Below are positions 17,249 through 25,494 of a stretch of DNA of 64,000 bases, piece by piece. The translations under genes and the position numbers were made by a program. Position 1 is the stretch's first letter. Every line of letters begins with the position of its first letter. The notes beneath the pieces are model-generated. The model was not told the DNA's origin and ran no database searches. It was given only the letters and a program-made list of their open reading frames with translations. The DNA comes from Paenibacillus foliorum (lineage in GTDB: Bacteria > Bacillota > Bacilli > Paenibacillales > NBRC-103111). Location of the stretch: assembly GCF_013141765.1 (NCBI RefSeq), contig NZ_WHOD01000049.1, forward strand, positions 1-64,000, read 5' to 3'.

Positions 17249-18157
17249 TTATGCGAATAACTCGCTTGCCTCTTCATTCAACTCTTTTAATGCCGCTGCG
17301 AGCGCTTTCACTTCGTCCTGTGTAAGATCCAATTGCGGTGCTTTCATGAACCCTGCCTCAATCCCTCTTAATTTGAGAGCCTCTTTATAGAATGACATAT
17401 TGCTCCCATTCTTCAACAATTCACAGTATTTAATGGCAATACGCTGCATTCTTCTCGCCTTGATGATATCATTTTCTATAAATGCGTTATAAACAGCCAC
17501 AAATGGCTCCGGATATGCACAAGAAACACCTGACACCACACCCTCACAACCCATGGCTAATGCAGGAAGAAATAGTTTATCTGCTCCAGGCACAACCGAA
17601 AACTCCCCTTGATTTACTGCAAGATAGTCGTTAACACGCAGATAATCAGGATAGCTGTATTTAAAGCCAATGACGTTCTTGCAACGGTCGGCCACACGCT
17701 GTGCTACTTCCGGTTTAATATCATTCCCTGCTAATTGTGGGATTCCGTATAAATACATTGGAAAGTTATCCGGTATACTCGAAGCCACATTAACAAAATA
17801 AGTCTCCAGCTCTTTATCATTTGCAACGAAGAAGACAGGTGAAACTACGCCGATACCGTCTGCGCCAATTTCATAGGCATGCTTGGAGAGGGCAATTGTA
17901 TCTTCTTCATTCATAGCTCCTGTATGTATGTATACGGTTACACGTTTATTAGCTTTTTTAACAACCGTTTCAGCAACGGCTTTTCTTTCTTCCACAGACA
18001 TTCTCAGCATTTCGCCTGTTGTCCCAAGCGGGTATAAGCAGTGTACTCCTTTGGAAATCAGAAACTCGGCGATTTGTTCAACCATCCCCAAATCAACCTT
18101 TCCATTCTCATCGAATGGAGTCACCATAGCTGTAGTCACACCGTATAAATGTTTCAT
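17249..18157 (-). CDS. dihydrodipicolinate synthase / N-acetylneuraminate lyase family aldolase
   Basis: The 302-residue protein is a class I aldolase of the DapA/NanA superfamily. Family members make or cleave 2-keto acids through a Schiff base. Key features are LYPLGTTGEMLRMSVEER (the GTTGE carboxylate-binding loop, about 43-60), the catalytic tyrosine in PMYLYGIPQ and the Schiff-base lysine in NVIGFKYSYPDY. The start at 18157 has AGGAG at 9 nt; the ATG at 18166 would overlap that site. It heads the tctBAC operon and is preceded by two LacI-type operators. Its linkage to a carboxylate importer and a DhaKL kinase points to catabolic cleavage rather than lysine synthesis. The real substrate is unknown. 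Confidence 0.9.
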   Translation of the reverse strand: MKHLYGVTTAMVTPFDENGKVDLGMVEQIAEFLISKGVHCLYPLGTTGEMLRMSVEERKAVAETVVKKANKRVTVYIHTGAMNEEDTIALSKHAYEIGADGIGVVSPVFFVANDKELETYFVNVASSIPDNFPMYLYGIPQLAGNDIKPEVAQRVADRCKNVIGFKYSYPDYLRVNDYLAVNQGEFSVVPGADKLFLPALAMGCEGVVSGVSCAYPEPFVAVYNAFIENDIIKARRMQRIAIKYCELLKNGSNMSFYKEALKLRGIEAGFMKAPQLDLTQDEVKALAAALKELNEEASELFA

Positions 18158-18255
18158 TCTCTTCATCTCCTAATGTTAGTTATACCCTTTTGTACAGTAT
18201 TGAGTTTCATATTAAATCCTTTATTGTTTACCTTTTGTGCATATCAGCCATTCAT

Positions 18256-18273
18256 TAGTATAACGTTTCATTA
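18256..18273. promoter_or_regulatory. LacI-type operator, proximal to the dapA-like gene
   Basis: TAGTATAACGTTTCATTA matches the palindrome TAGTAAAACGTTTTACTA at 15 of 18 positions, with the central AACGTT intact. It lies 99 bp before the dapA-like start codon and overlaps a TATACT hexamer. Confidence 0.7.
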
Positions 18274-18360
18274 AATAAACAGATTTATTCAATCATTAGT
18301 ACACTAAAAACGGCTAATTACTACCATTTCCTACTTGATTTGTGTTGTTTCCATCCGATA

Positions 18361-18378
18361 TAGTAAAACGTTTTACTA
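18361..18378. promoter_or_regulatory. LacI-type operator, perfect 18-bp palindrome
   Basis: TAGTAAAACGTTTTACTA is a perfect 18-bp palindrome with the CG centre typical of LacI-family operators. It starts exactly 105 bp from the start of the proximal copy, about ten helical turns, which would suit DNA looping. Confidence 0.75.
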
Positions 18379-18465
18379 CATTTGTATTATAATTTGTTTC
18401 CCCTTACATTTCAATACAAAAATACTAAAATAGTTCAGGGGAGGTTTTAATCAGCACTAACCAAT

Positions 18466-19479
18466 CTACTGTTGAGGCTTTGAACATGATCCTCGAATCA
18501 ACAGCTCGGGCCTTATAACGATTTGTTTGGGTTCAAACGACTCTGTCATGGTGAGCCTATTTTTAAGTATAGCCGCTGCCTCTACTCCGATCCTCAATAA
18601 AGATTGAGTAATTAATGTTAATGGAGGTTGCACAAGCTCCCATTGCGTACTATCACCAAATGTTATGATAGAAATTTCTTCGGGTATTTTCAGTCCTTGT
18701 TCTTGTATGGCCTTAAGCATACCTACAGTCATTCTATTATTACAGCAATATATGGCTGTTGGTCTCTCTGGAAGCAGTAACAATTCAATAGTTGCCTTGT
18801 ACGCCTCCTCGGCTTTGAATTTCCCAGCCACTATCAAGGACTTGTCTTTGGAGCATTCCAGCTTATCTATTGCGGCCAGAGCACCTTCCAATCTCTCTTT
18901 TCCGATTGAAATATTTTCTGTGCCGTGTATAACGCCAATCCTTGTATGGCCCAAAGAATGCAAATAAGAAACGGCTTCGTACGATCCGTAATAATTATCA
19001 TCAACAATAATATCACTTGTTATGCCTTCTACCTTCCTATCAACAATAACTACAGGAATCTTATTATTTATAACAGATTGGATCATGTCGACGTTACCGC
19101 CTGTGGGGACAAGAATCAGTGCATCTACTCTCTGCTCCAAGATCAATTGAAGCACCTCACGTTCGGTAGTCACATCTTCATTATGGCTCATAATTAACAT
19201 GTGATAATTCATCGATCGAACTCTGTCTTCAATTACTTTTGCTAAAGACATCATATAAATATTAGAAATATCCGAAACAATAACACCGATTTTATTCGTT
19301 TTTAACGCTTTTAAGCTTCTTGCGTTAGCATTTACCTGATAGTTCAATCGCTCTATCGTGTCCTGCACCTTTTTCTTCACTTCAACACTTACGTAGTCTT
19401 TATTATTTAAAACCTTCGAGACTGTCCCAATGGATACTCCCGCGCTTTTAGCAACATCTATTATTGTAGTTTTTTTCAT
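18466..19479 (-). CDS. LacI family transcriptional regulator
   Basis: The 337-residue repressor has an N-terminal LacI helix-turn-helix (TIIDVAKSAGVSIGTVSKVLNNKDYVS, about 4-30) and a hinge helix. A periplasmic-binding-like effector domain follows, with KTNKIGVIVSDISNIYMMSL, PVVIVDRKV and the C-terminal ISIITFGDSTQWE...PPLTLITQ segment. The ATG at 19479 follows AGGAGG; codons upstream are out of family register. It lies between dhaL and the dapA-like gene on the same strand, so it is almost certainly the local regulator. Its binding site is probably the palindrome found four times in this cluster. The effector is likely a pathway intermediate. Confidence 0.93.
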   Translation of the reverse strand: MKKTTIIDVAKSAGVSIGTVSKVLNNKDYVSVEVKKKVQDTIERLNYQVNANARSLKALKTNKIGVIVSDISNIYMMSLAKVIEDRVRSMNYHMLIMSHNEDVTTEREVLQLILEQRVDALILVPTGGNVDMIQSVINNKIPVVIVDRKVEGITSDIIVDDNYYGSYEAVSYLHSLGHTRIGVIHGTENISIGKERLEGALAAIDKLECSKDKSLIVAGKFKAEEAYKATIELLLLPERPTAIYCCNNRMTVGMLKAIQEQGLKIPEEISIITFGDSTQWELVQPPLTLITQSLLRIGVEAAAILKNRLTMTESFEPKQIVIRPELLIRGSCSKPQQ

Positions 19480-19604
19480 AAAAATCCTCCTGGCAATAAC
19501 AAACACAATGACTAAGATTATGTTTTATTATAGTATATAGTCTTAGCATAGTTTTAGCCAAGGTTGCATCATAAAATAATAGGTACACCTGTTGAAGTAT
19601 GCTT

Positions 19605-20240
19605 TTAACCCAAATAATTAACAAATCCCTTTAAAAATAAAGCTCCCACAGTAGCCCCGGGGTCTTGAAGACCGATAGACCGCTCTAAATACCTGCCCGC
19701 TCTTCCGTGCTTCGATTGCATGGCAATCGTCTTTGCAACACCACTCTCAGCAGCCTCGTAGCCTTTGCTAATTATTTCTTTTAAAGTAGCTTGTTCCCGA
19801 TTTGCTAAAACCATCGCTTCTGCTGCTGGCACTAACGCATCCAATATCGTTTTATCACCAACCTGCGCCTTACCTCTATCGCTTATCCCTTTAATCATAG
19901 CCTCAATAAACAGGATCAAGTCCTCGCCCGACAATTCGGTCTTACCGGAAAGCGCTTTGCCGCCTCTTAATAAAGCTGTGGAGAATAGCGTCCCCATCGT
20001 TGAAGCTACCGTATCTCCCATGACAAGTGCGCTTTTAACAAACAACCCACTAATATCTTCATCCGGAATAGCTGGAATATTAGAAACGATTGCCTTAAAT
20101 CCCTTGGACATTGTCAATCCGATATCGCCATCGCCTAAGGCTCCATCAAGCCTACATAATTCGTCTTTGCTGTCATCCATGATCTTGCTTATTGCTTCTA
20201 AAATTTGAATTATATCGGATTTGTGAAGAAGTTCTTTCAT
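19605..20240 (-). CDS. dhaL: dihydroxyacetone kinase subunit DhaL-type (nucleotide-binding)
   Basis: The 211-residue all-helical barrel protein carries the Mg-ADP/ATP-binding signature LDGALGDGDIGLTMSKGF (about 31-48, aspartates coordinating magnesium). It also has GDTVASTMGTLFSTALLRGGK, GDKTILDALVPAAEA and a C-terminal GRAGRYLERSIGLQDPGATV block. DhaL transfers phosphate to the ketose held by DhaK. No DhaM PTS subunit is encoded nearby, so the pair may use ATP directly, as in two-subunit erythrulose kinases, or share a distant DhaM. It begins 27 bp after dhaK. Confidence 0.92.
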   Translation of the reverse strand: MKELLHKSDIIQILEAISKIMDDSKDELCRLDGALGDGDIGLTMSKGFKAIVSNIPAIPDEDISGLFVKSALVMGDTVASTMGTLFSTALLRGGKALSGKTELSGEDLILFIEAMIKGISDRGKAQVGDKTILDALVPAAEAMVLANREQATLKEIISKGYEAAESGVAKTIAMQSKHGRAGRYLERSIGLQDPGATVGALFLKGFVNYLG

Positions 20241-20267
20241 CCTTATTCTCCTTTCAACTTACTGTTA

Positions 20268-21278
20268 TTAAATTTGCACGCGGAATGGGGTATGGAATGG
20301 AACATCAATCAATTCACGCAGCTCTTCATCCATATTTAGAATTGAAACGGAAAGTCCGGCCATTTCTAACGAAGTGGCAAATTCACCGATATATCGGCTA
20401 TAAACCTCGATTCCATATCCTTCGAGCAAGGTATGAACAGCTTTGTAAACGATATATAATTCCTCTAGCGGGGTCGCGCCCAAACCATTGATCAATACGG
20501 ATACCTTCTGCCCCTTCTCGATAGGCATATCCTGAAGAATCGAAGAAACCAGCGTTTTGGCGATTTCGTCAGCAGATTGGATTTTTCCGTGCTGAATGCC
20601 AGGCTCTCCGTGAATACCCATCCCCACTTCCATCTCGCCTTCACCAATGTGGAATGTTGGGTGTCCCACTGCAGGTAGTATACATGGACTTAGTGCCACA
20701 CCCATGGTACGAACTCTCGAATTAGCTTTTTCCGCAACTCTTTTAACCTCATCCAAATCCGCACCTGTCTCTGCTTTGGCTGCAGCAAGCTTATACAGGT
20801 AGAACATCCCTGCAACACCACGCCGCTGTTGTTCATGACTCTTCGGCATCGAGGCAACATCATCGGTCGCGACTACACTCTCTACACGGATATTTTCCAG
20901 ATCAGCGAGTTCGGAAGCGGTATCAAAATTCATAACATCACCACCGTAATTACCATAGATATAGAGAACACCTTTGCCTCCATGGATTGCGCGGGTCGCA
21001 TCCAGCATCTGATTGGGATTGGGCGATGCAAAAATATCCCCTACAGCCACGCCGTCTAACATCCCTTTTCCCACGTATCCCAAAAACAATGGAAGGTGTC
21101 CGGAACCGCCACCGGTAGCAATGGCAACTTTACCTTGCACAGGTGCATCCGCTCTTACAAGTGCGCGATTATCCTTTCTCACGCTTTTTAATTGATCTGA
21201 ATGAGCGAGCAGCAATCCTTCCAACATGTCATCCACTACATTTTCGGGATCATTAATAAACTTCCTCATACTACTCAT
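20268..21278 (-). CDS. dhaK: dihydroxyacetone kinase subunit DhaK-type (substrate-binding)
   Basis: The 336-residue protein has the DhaK fold. Its GGGSGHLPLFLGYVG loop (about 56-70) and the VLYIYGNYGGDVMNFDTA block (about 104-121) are typical. The active-site histidine in VGMGIHGEPG forms a hemiaminal with the ketose or aldose. All these motifs are intact, so substrate binding is expected. The ATG at 21278 has AGGAGG at 8 nt. Two LacI-type operators lie upstream, and the nearer one, 28 bp from the start codon, overlaps a TATACT sequence. The natural substrate may be dihydroxyacetone, glyceraldehyde or a tetrulose; the operon context suggests the product of the DapA-like aldolase. Confidence 0.92.
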   Translation of the reverse strand: MSSMRKFINDPENVVDDMLEGLLLAHSDQLKSVRKDNRALVRADAPVQGKVAIATGGGSGHLPLFLGYVGKGMLDGVAVGDIFASPNPNQMLDATRAIHGGKGVLYIYGNYGGDVMNFDTASELADLENIRVESVVATDDVASMPKSHEQQRRGVAGMFYLYKLAAAKAETGADLDEVKRVAEKANSRVRTMGVALSPCILPAVGHPTFHIGEGEMEVGMGIHGEPGIQHGKIQSADEIAKTLVSSILQDMPIEKGQKVSVLINGLGATPLEELYIVYKAVHTLLEGYGIEVYSRYIGEFATSLEMAGLSVSILNMDEELRELIDVPFHTPFRVQI

Positions 21279-21305
21279 CACCTTTTCCTCCTAAACATCT
21301 TTTGA

Positions 21306-21323
21306 TAGTATAACGTTTCACTA
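21306..21323. promoter_or_regulatory. LacI-type operator, proximal to dhaK
   Basis: TAGTATAACGTTTCACTA matches the perfect palindrome at 18361 at 16 of 18 positions. It lies 28 bp before the dhaK start codon and contains TATACT on the minus strand. Confidence 0.7.
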
Positions 21324-21514
21324 TTTTCTTAAAAAAGTCCTGCCTAATCGCTTGTAATCATTCAATAGTACGATCCCATGTCGACTGTTGGAAAACACCA
21401 GAACCAGCAACTCCCGCATCCAGTTAAGGGACAAGTACATTTACCACATTCATCCGACGCAAGTGTATCACAAAATTCAAACTTCCTTATCATCGAACAA
21501 AAGAGTATTGTAGT

Positions 21515-21532
21515 TAGGATAACGTTTTACTA
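21515..21532. promoter_or_regulatory. LacI-type operator, distal to dhaK
   Basis: TAGGATAACGTTTTACTA matches the palindrome at 16 of 18 positions. It starts 209 bp from the start of the proximal copy, close to twenty helical turns. Confidence 0.65.
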
Positions 21533-21630
21533 CTCGATTATAAATTGTCCCCGTTTTTTAATCAACCTCTTTTTCTATTCCAAGCATAACTTAGCTCTAC
21601 CGTGATCCAGCGCTGCATTTAGAGCATAAA

Positions 21631-21669
21631 AAAAAGGACATAGGAATAACACTTCCCCTATATCCTTTT
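21631..21669 (-). terminator. Rho-independent terminator of folE
   Basis: AAAAAGGACATAGG pairs with CCTATATCCTTTT around a short loop with one mismatch. On the minus strand it ends in a run of T residues about 60 bp after the folE stop codon. Confidence 0.8.
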
Positions 21670-21728
21670 CCTATCTGTATCTACCAAATCAGATCACAAG
21701 CCTCAGCCTTTGAGCCTTACACCGCTTA

Positions 21729-22322
21729 CTACTGGTGCCGGATCAGAGACAAAAACTCAGATCGGGATGCAGAATCCGTGCGGAACAAACCACGTACTGC
21801 GGATGTGACTGTTTTGCTGCCCGTCTTCTTAACTCCCCGAGCGCACATGCACAGATGCTCGCCCTCTACAACGACCATGCAGCCATGCGGAGACAATTCT
21901 TGATCAATGATATCGGCAAGCTCCGAAGTGATCCGCTCTTGTACCTGCAGCCTGCGTGTTACCGCCTCGACTAGACGAGCGAACTTGCTAAGTCCGGCAA
22001 TTTTCCCGCTTGGTATATAACCAATATGAATTTTCCCGAAAAAAGGTGCCATATGATGCTCACATTGACTGTAATAGACGATGTCTTTGACAATAACCAA
22101 TTCTTCATGCTTTTCGTCAAACGCCACGCCCAGAATATCCTTGTAGTCAGCTTCATATCCTGCAAATATCTCTTCATACATCCGGGTAACCCTAGCCGGA
22201 GTATCCAACAGGCCTTCCCGGTCAACATCTTCACCGATCAGGCGAAGTATCTCACGCACATGTCCTTCAATTAATGCTCGGTTTGCATCAACACTAGTGT
22301 TCTTATACTCTTTTGCCGGCAT
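21729..22322 (-). CDS. folE: GTP cyclohydrolase I
   Basis: FolE converts GTP to 7,8-dihydroneopterin triphosphate, the first step of folate synthesis and, via QueD/E/C/F, of queuosine. The 197-residue product has [22 protein letters not shown] (zinc-binding Cys and His residues), [20 protein letters not shown], and the second zinc Cys in the [17 protein letters not shown] block. So it is the zinc-dependent type IA enzyme. The ATG at 22322 follows AGGAGGT. The codons upstream fall in a stem-loop region and are not part of the gene. It is monocistronic with a terminator at 21631. Confidence 0.95.
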   Translation of the reverse strand: MPAKEYKNTSVDANRALIEGHVREILRLIGEDVDREGLLDTPARVTRMYEEIFAGYEADYKDILGVAFDEKHEELVIVKDIVYYSQCEHHMAPFFGKIHIGYIPSGKIAGLSKFARLVEAVTRRLQVQERITSELADIIDQELSPHGCMVVVEGEHLCMCARGVKKTGSKTVTSAVRGLFRTDSASRSEFLSLIRHQ

Positions 22323-22338
22323 TACTTTACCTCCTAAG

Positions 22339-22400
22339 AGTTTTTGCGTAAGCAAAAACTTACTTCGTAAGCGTGAACTGAGTTTCGCTTGAGCGAAACT
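22339..22400 (-). promoter_or_regulatory. three consecutive stem-loops in the folE leader
   Basis: AGTTTTTGC (22339-22347) pairs with GCAAAAACT (22352-22360). CTTAC (22359-22363) pairs with GTAAG (22367-22371). AGTTTCGC (22381-22388) pairs with GCGAAACT (22393-22400). The first stem is immediately next to the folE ribosome binding site, so it could affect translation or mRNA stability. It could also be an intergenic repeat element. It matches no riboswitch that I know. Confidence 0.55.
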
Positions 22401-22425
22401 TATTTAACTGGAAAACTCGCGTCTA

Positions 22426-22635
22426 TTAGCGGAACTTTTGTTTTTTCATCATTTGCTGAGCTTTGTTCAGCTGCTGCTTGTTCATGTTGTAACCCATTTT
22501 TTTGGCCATTTCTTGAAGCATAGCAGGATCGCTTTGCATTTTCTCAAGCTGTTTACGCAAATAGTATACTCCTGCAAAAAAGCCGCCTACTGCACCAACA
22601 ATCAAAGTTATGGCGGAAGTAATATATATCCACAT
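22426..22635 (-). CDS. yneF: YneF family (UPF0154) small membrane protein
   Basis: The 69-residue protein begins with one membrane helix (MWIYITSAITLIVGAVGGFF, then AGVYYLRKQL). A cytoplasmic helix follows with SDPAMLQEMAKKMGYNMNKQQL, and it ends in a Lys-rich tail. This is the UPF0154/YneF pattern seen across Firmicutes, of unknown function. The ATG at 22635 has GGAGTG upstream; an in-frame ATG six codons earlier has no such site. Confidence 0.9.
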   Translation of the reverse strand: MWIYITSAITLIVGAVGGFFAGVYYLRKQLEKMQSDPAMLQEMAKKMGYNMNKQQLNKAQQMMKKQKFR

Positions 22636-22753
22636 GTTTGATCTACACTCCATTCAGTAAGTTATCATTGTATCATCATAGCAAATCAACGGTCCGCATT
22701 CAAACAGGTTCTTATTCCAATTTATAAAAACAGGTTAGCTATTCACTCTTCAA

Positions 22754-23785
22754 TTAGGTTAAAACGTTATCAATGAATACAGTTGTCAGCTTAGCAAGAT
22801 CGACTTCTTTGACCTCCAAGTCAGTACCCGATTCCGCTTTTACAATACGAACAACCGGACGTCCCGGAAGCCCTCTGTGTTGACCGACTACCACGCCTGT
22901 TTCCTTAGTGGACAAACGGACTGAAGCACCTGTTGGATATACAGAGACGGTTCGTAAGAAGTGAATTACAATCTCCCGATCCAATTGCGTATCGGCCAAT
23001 GCCGTCATATGCTCACAAGCTTCATGCGGAAGCATGCGCCGACCAAGCGATAAATCGAACAACAGGTTATCGTAGGTGTTGGCAACTGCTGTGATTTTGG
23101 CATACAGATGGATCTGATCTCCCTGCATCCCTCTTGGGAATCCGGTGCCATCGACCCGCTCATGATGCTGAAACGATACATGGGCTATCAACAGACTGAG
23201 CTCGCGTTTATTTTTCAGTACCTCAAACCCACGCCATGTATGGTGCAGCTTAACATCCTCTGCTTCGTCGTTTGTGATTTTCTCTACCTTACCTATATCG
23301 TGCAGCATAGCCCCTATCGCCAACTCGCGTAATTGGGTCGCGGGAAGTTCCATCTGAATGCCAATCATCACAGACATCATGCACACATTAAGGGCATGGA
23401 CATACATTTCATTATCCTTAGTCCGAATGTCAGATAACTGAACCAATACATCTTTGTTTTTCATGATCTCATCCAGCAGACTATCTATGCTTACATTGAG
23501 ATTCTTAGTGTTGAAATCTTTACCCGAGCGGATAGAATCGAAGGTGTCGCCCATACGCTGTATTACGGCGCGTTTCGTCTCATCAGAAATAATATCAACT
23601 ATTTCAATATCCTCAAAAAGCGGGTCCTTAATATAAATCATTGTAACCCCGATACGTTTTAATGTTGTGATCATATAAACCGTTAGCTGAACCCCTTCTG
23701 ACAACAAAACGGCCCCGTTACCGGAAAAAATCGTCCTTCCTAAATGCTGCCCCTGCTCGACATTATCAACGTGTACGTACCTCAT
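22754..23785 (-). CDS. HD-GYP domain c-di-GMP phosphodiesterase-like protein
   Basis: The 343-residue protein has an N-terminal DUF3391-like region (MRYVHVDNVEQGQHLGRTI). A complete HD-GYP domain follows: AMLHDIGKVEK (about 174), HHTWRGFEVL (in place of HTxxG), HVSFQHHERVDGTGFPRG with the GYP-type signature, and ANTYDNL. HD-GYP proteins hydrolyse c-di-GMP with two or three metals. There is no transmembrane or receiver domain. Its start overlaps the end of ogt by 20 bp, so the two are translationally linked. It is related to the broken gene at 28963. Confidence 0.9.
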   Translation of the reverse strand: MRYVHVDNVEQGQHLGRTIFSGNGAVLLSEGVQLTVYMITTLKRIGVTMIYIKDPLFEDIEIVDIISDETKRAVIQRMGDTFDSIRSGKDFNTKNLNVSIDSLLDEIMKNKDVLVQLSDIRTKDNEMYVHALNVCMMSVMIGIQMELPATQLRELAIGAMLHDIGKVEKITNDEAEDVKLHHTWRGFEVLKNKRELSLLIAHVSFQHHERVDGTGFPRGMQGDQIHLYAKITAVANTYDNLLFDLSLGRRMLPHEACEHMTALADTQLDREIVIHFLRTVSVYPTGASVRLSTKETGVVVGQHRGLPGRPVVRIVKAESGTDLEVKEVDLAKLTTVFIDNVLT

Positions 23786-24326
23786 CGGGTTCTCTCCTTA
23801 GAGCTTCTTTATTCTCGATCTTGTAGCCTTCATGCTGCAATAAACAAGTTTTGACATCCAGTCCCCCGCCATAACCAACCAAGGTCCCATTTGCCCCAAT
23901 AACACGATGGCACGGTACAATAATCGGTATAGGATTACGGTTATTAGCTCCTCCAACAGCTCGAACAGCCTTCACCGAGTCCACTGCCTTCCCAATGTCC
24001 TTATATGAACATACGATGCCATAAGGAATTCGACTCAACGCTTGCCACACCTTCAGCTGAAAAGAAGTCCCTCTTAAATCCAGCTGCAGCTCAAATTGTG
24101 TCCGATCACCAGCAAAATATTGCTTCAGCTGATCGCTCGTTTCCTTCAGCATAGGCATGTCCACTCGCCACTCACGCGTTTGGAACCAACGCTCGGACCA
24201 CTTTTGGAGCTTAGGTGCTACATCGGCAAATCGCCCAAACTCGATCTGGCAAAGCCCCTTTTCGGTTGCACCAAGCACCAAAGGGCCAATGAGTGATTCA
24301 ATTTCAATGTAGCTCATATGTGCCAT
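23766..24326 (-). CDS. ogt: methylated-DNA--protein-cysteine S-methyltransferase
   Basis: Ogt removes alkyl groups from O6-alkylguanine by suicidal transfer to a cysteine. The 186-residue protein has the N-terminal domain, then the DNA-binding region GTSFQLKVWQALSRIPYG (with the Arg finger nearby) and SYKDIGKAV. The active site is IIVPCHRVIGANG with the acceptor Cys in PCHRV, and it ends with YGGGLDVKTCLLQHEG. The ATG at 24326 has GGAGA at 7 nt. It overlaps the end of queG by 23 bp and the start of the HD-GYP gene by 20 bp, forming a tightly linked queG-ogt-HD-GYP run. Confidence 0.93.
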   Translation of the reverse strand: MAHMSYIEIESLIGPLVLGATEKGLCQIEFGRFADVAPKLQKWSERWFQTREWRVDMPMLKETSDQLKQYFAGDRTQFELQLDLRGTSFQLKVWQALSRIPYGIVCSYKDIGKAVDSVKAVRAVGGANNRNPIPIIVPCHRVIGANGTLVGYGGGLDVKTCLLQHEGYKIENKEALRREPDEVRTR

Positions 24327-25473
24327 AGGCCTTCTCCATCTCCTTACGCACGGTAGCGTCCTGTTCCACTGCCAGCCTCTCATGGAGTGCAGCCATCGCT
24401 AGCTCGCCTCCAATTCTCCCTAACGCCCAAGAAGCTGCTGCGCGAATTTCAGGCCGTTCATCCCGTTCCAGAAGCCTGATCAAAGTGGAAACCGCGCTCT
24501 CATCTCGAAAATGTCCTAGTGCCAATATAGCGTTACGCTGAATAGGCTTCCTTCCCCTCCAAGCCGCAGAGCTTGAGCCGAAGCGTTCCTTGAACTCGCG
24601 ATTGCTCATCTCAAGCAGTGGAAGGAGCAGGGGCTTGGCTTGCTCGGGATCAGGCTGCAATTCTGGTTGGTGGGTCCAATTCTTTCCTTTATTCTTGGGG
24701 CATACGATCTGACAAGTGTCACAGCCGTAAAGTCGGTTGCCAATCTTCTCTTTCATTATATCATCTTCAATATGACCTTTGGTTTGCGTAATAAATGAAA
24801 TACAGAGCTGGGAATTGAGCTGCCCGGGACCTACCAATGCTCCCGTTGGGCAAGCGTCAATGCATAATGTACAATCTCCACAGCTTTCCGTTACAGGCGT
24901 ATCCGGCCTAAGGGGTAGATTCGTAACCATTTCCCCCAAATACACCCATGACCCGAACTCCGGTGTAATGATGGAGCAGTTCTTCCCGCTCCAACCAATG
25001 CCCGCTCTCTCAGCAACAGCCCTGTCTACTAAGGCGCCGGTATCTACCATGCTTTCCATTCGAGCATTGGGAAGTCGCTTGCGAATCCATGCTTCCAGCC
25101 GCTGCAGCCTATTCCTAAGCACATAGTGGTAGTCCATCCCCCAGGCCGACCGTGACAAAATGCCGCGGTAAGCTCCCTTCTCTGAGCGCGGCGCATCCTT
25201 AAGCTTCGAAGGATAGGCAATAGCAATCGAGATGATAGACCTCGGCTCTGATAAACTAAGCGCAGGGTCCGTCCTCTTGTCCAGATCAGGCTCTTCAAAG
25301 CCTGATTCAAAGCCTTTCTCACGGTGATGGAGCAATTTATCCTTCAGCTCGCTGAATGGATCAGCGCTGGAAATACCAATCTTATCGATCCCTAATTCTG
25401 CGGCGGCTTTCTGCATATCAACCTTCAACTGATCCCAATCTATGCTGCTCCAATCTGTTGAAGCCTCCGACAT
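24304..25473 (-). CDS. queG: epoxyqueuosine reductase
   Basis: QueG performs the last step of queuosine synthesis, reducing epoxyqueuosine to queuosine in tRNA, using cobalamin and two [4Fe-4S] clusters. The 389-residue protein shows IGISSADPFSELKDKLLHHREKG and AIAYPSKL in the cobalamin-binding region. The proton-donor region is DTGALVDRAVAERAGIGWSGKN. The cluster motifs are CGDCTLCIDACPTGAL and YGCDTCQIVCPKN. A C-terminal HEAT-repeat domain (about 290-389, AILALGHFRDESAV) is typical of longer Firmicute forms. The ATG at 25473 follows GAGGTG. Confidence 0.95.
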   Translation of the reverse strand: MSEASTDWSSIDWDQLKVDMQKAAAELGIDKIGISSADPFSELKDKLLHHREKGFESGFEEPDLDKRTDPALSLSEPRSIISIAIAYPSKLKDAPRSEKGAYRGILSRSAWGMDYHYVLRNRLQRLEAWIRKRLPNARMESMVDTGALVDRAVAERAGIGWSGKNCSIITPEFGSWVYLGEMVTNLPLRPDTPVTESCGDCTLCIDACPTGALVGPGQLNSQLCISFITQTKGHIEDDIMKEKIGNRLYGCDTCQIVCPKNKGKNWTHQPELQPDPEQAKPLLLPLLEMSNREFKERFGSSSAAWRGRKPIQRNAILALGHFRDESAVSTLIRLLERDERPEIRAAASWALGRIGGELAMAALHERLAVEQDATVRKEMEKAYGTYELH

Positions 25474-25494
25474 TGCAAATATCACCTCGCCTAG

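Larger units (their letters stand above)
18158..18465. other. intergenic control region between lacI and the dapA-like gene
   Basis: No gene is present. The region holds two palindromic operators (18256-18273 and 18361-18378), 105 bp apart, upstream of the dapA-like gene. The proximal one contains a TATACT hexamer on the minus strand that could be the -10 element. No obvious Rho-independent terminator for lacI was found. Confidence 0.6.
21279..21630. other. intergenic control region upstream of dhaK, no gene
   Basis: No coding frame is supported. It holds two copies of the LacI-type operator (21306-21323 and 21515-21532) and the dhaK promoter. Its right end meets the folE terminator. Confidence 0.6.

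Noticed and set aside
21306..21323. CcpA cre site upstream of dhaK
   Set aside because: The motif has a CG centre with symmetric AAC/GTT, and its spacing does not fit the cre consensus, while it is shared with three other sites near the local lacI gene.
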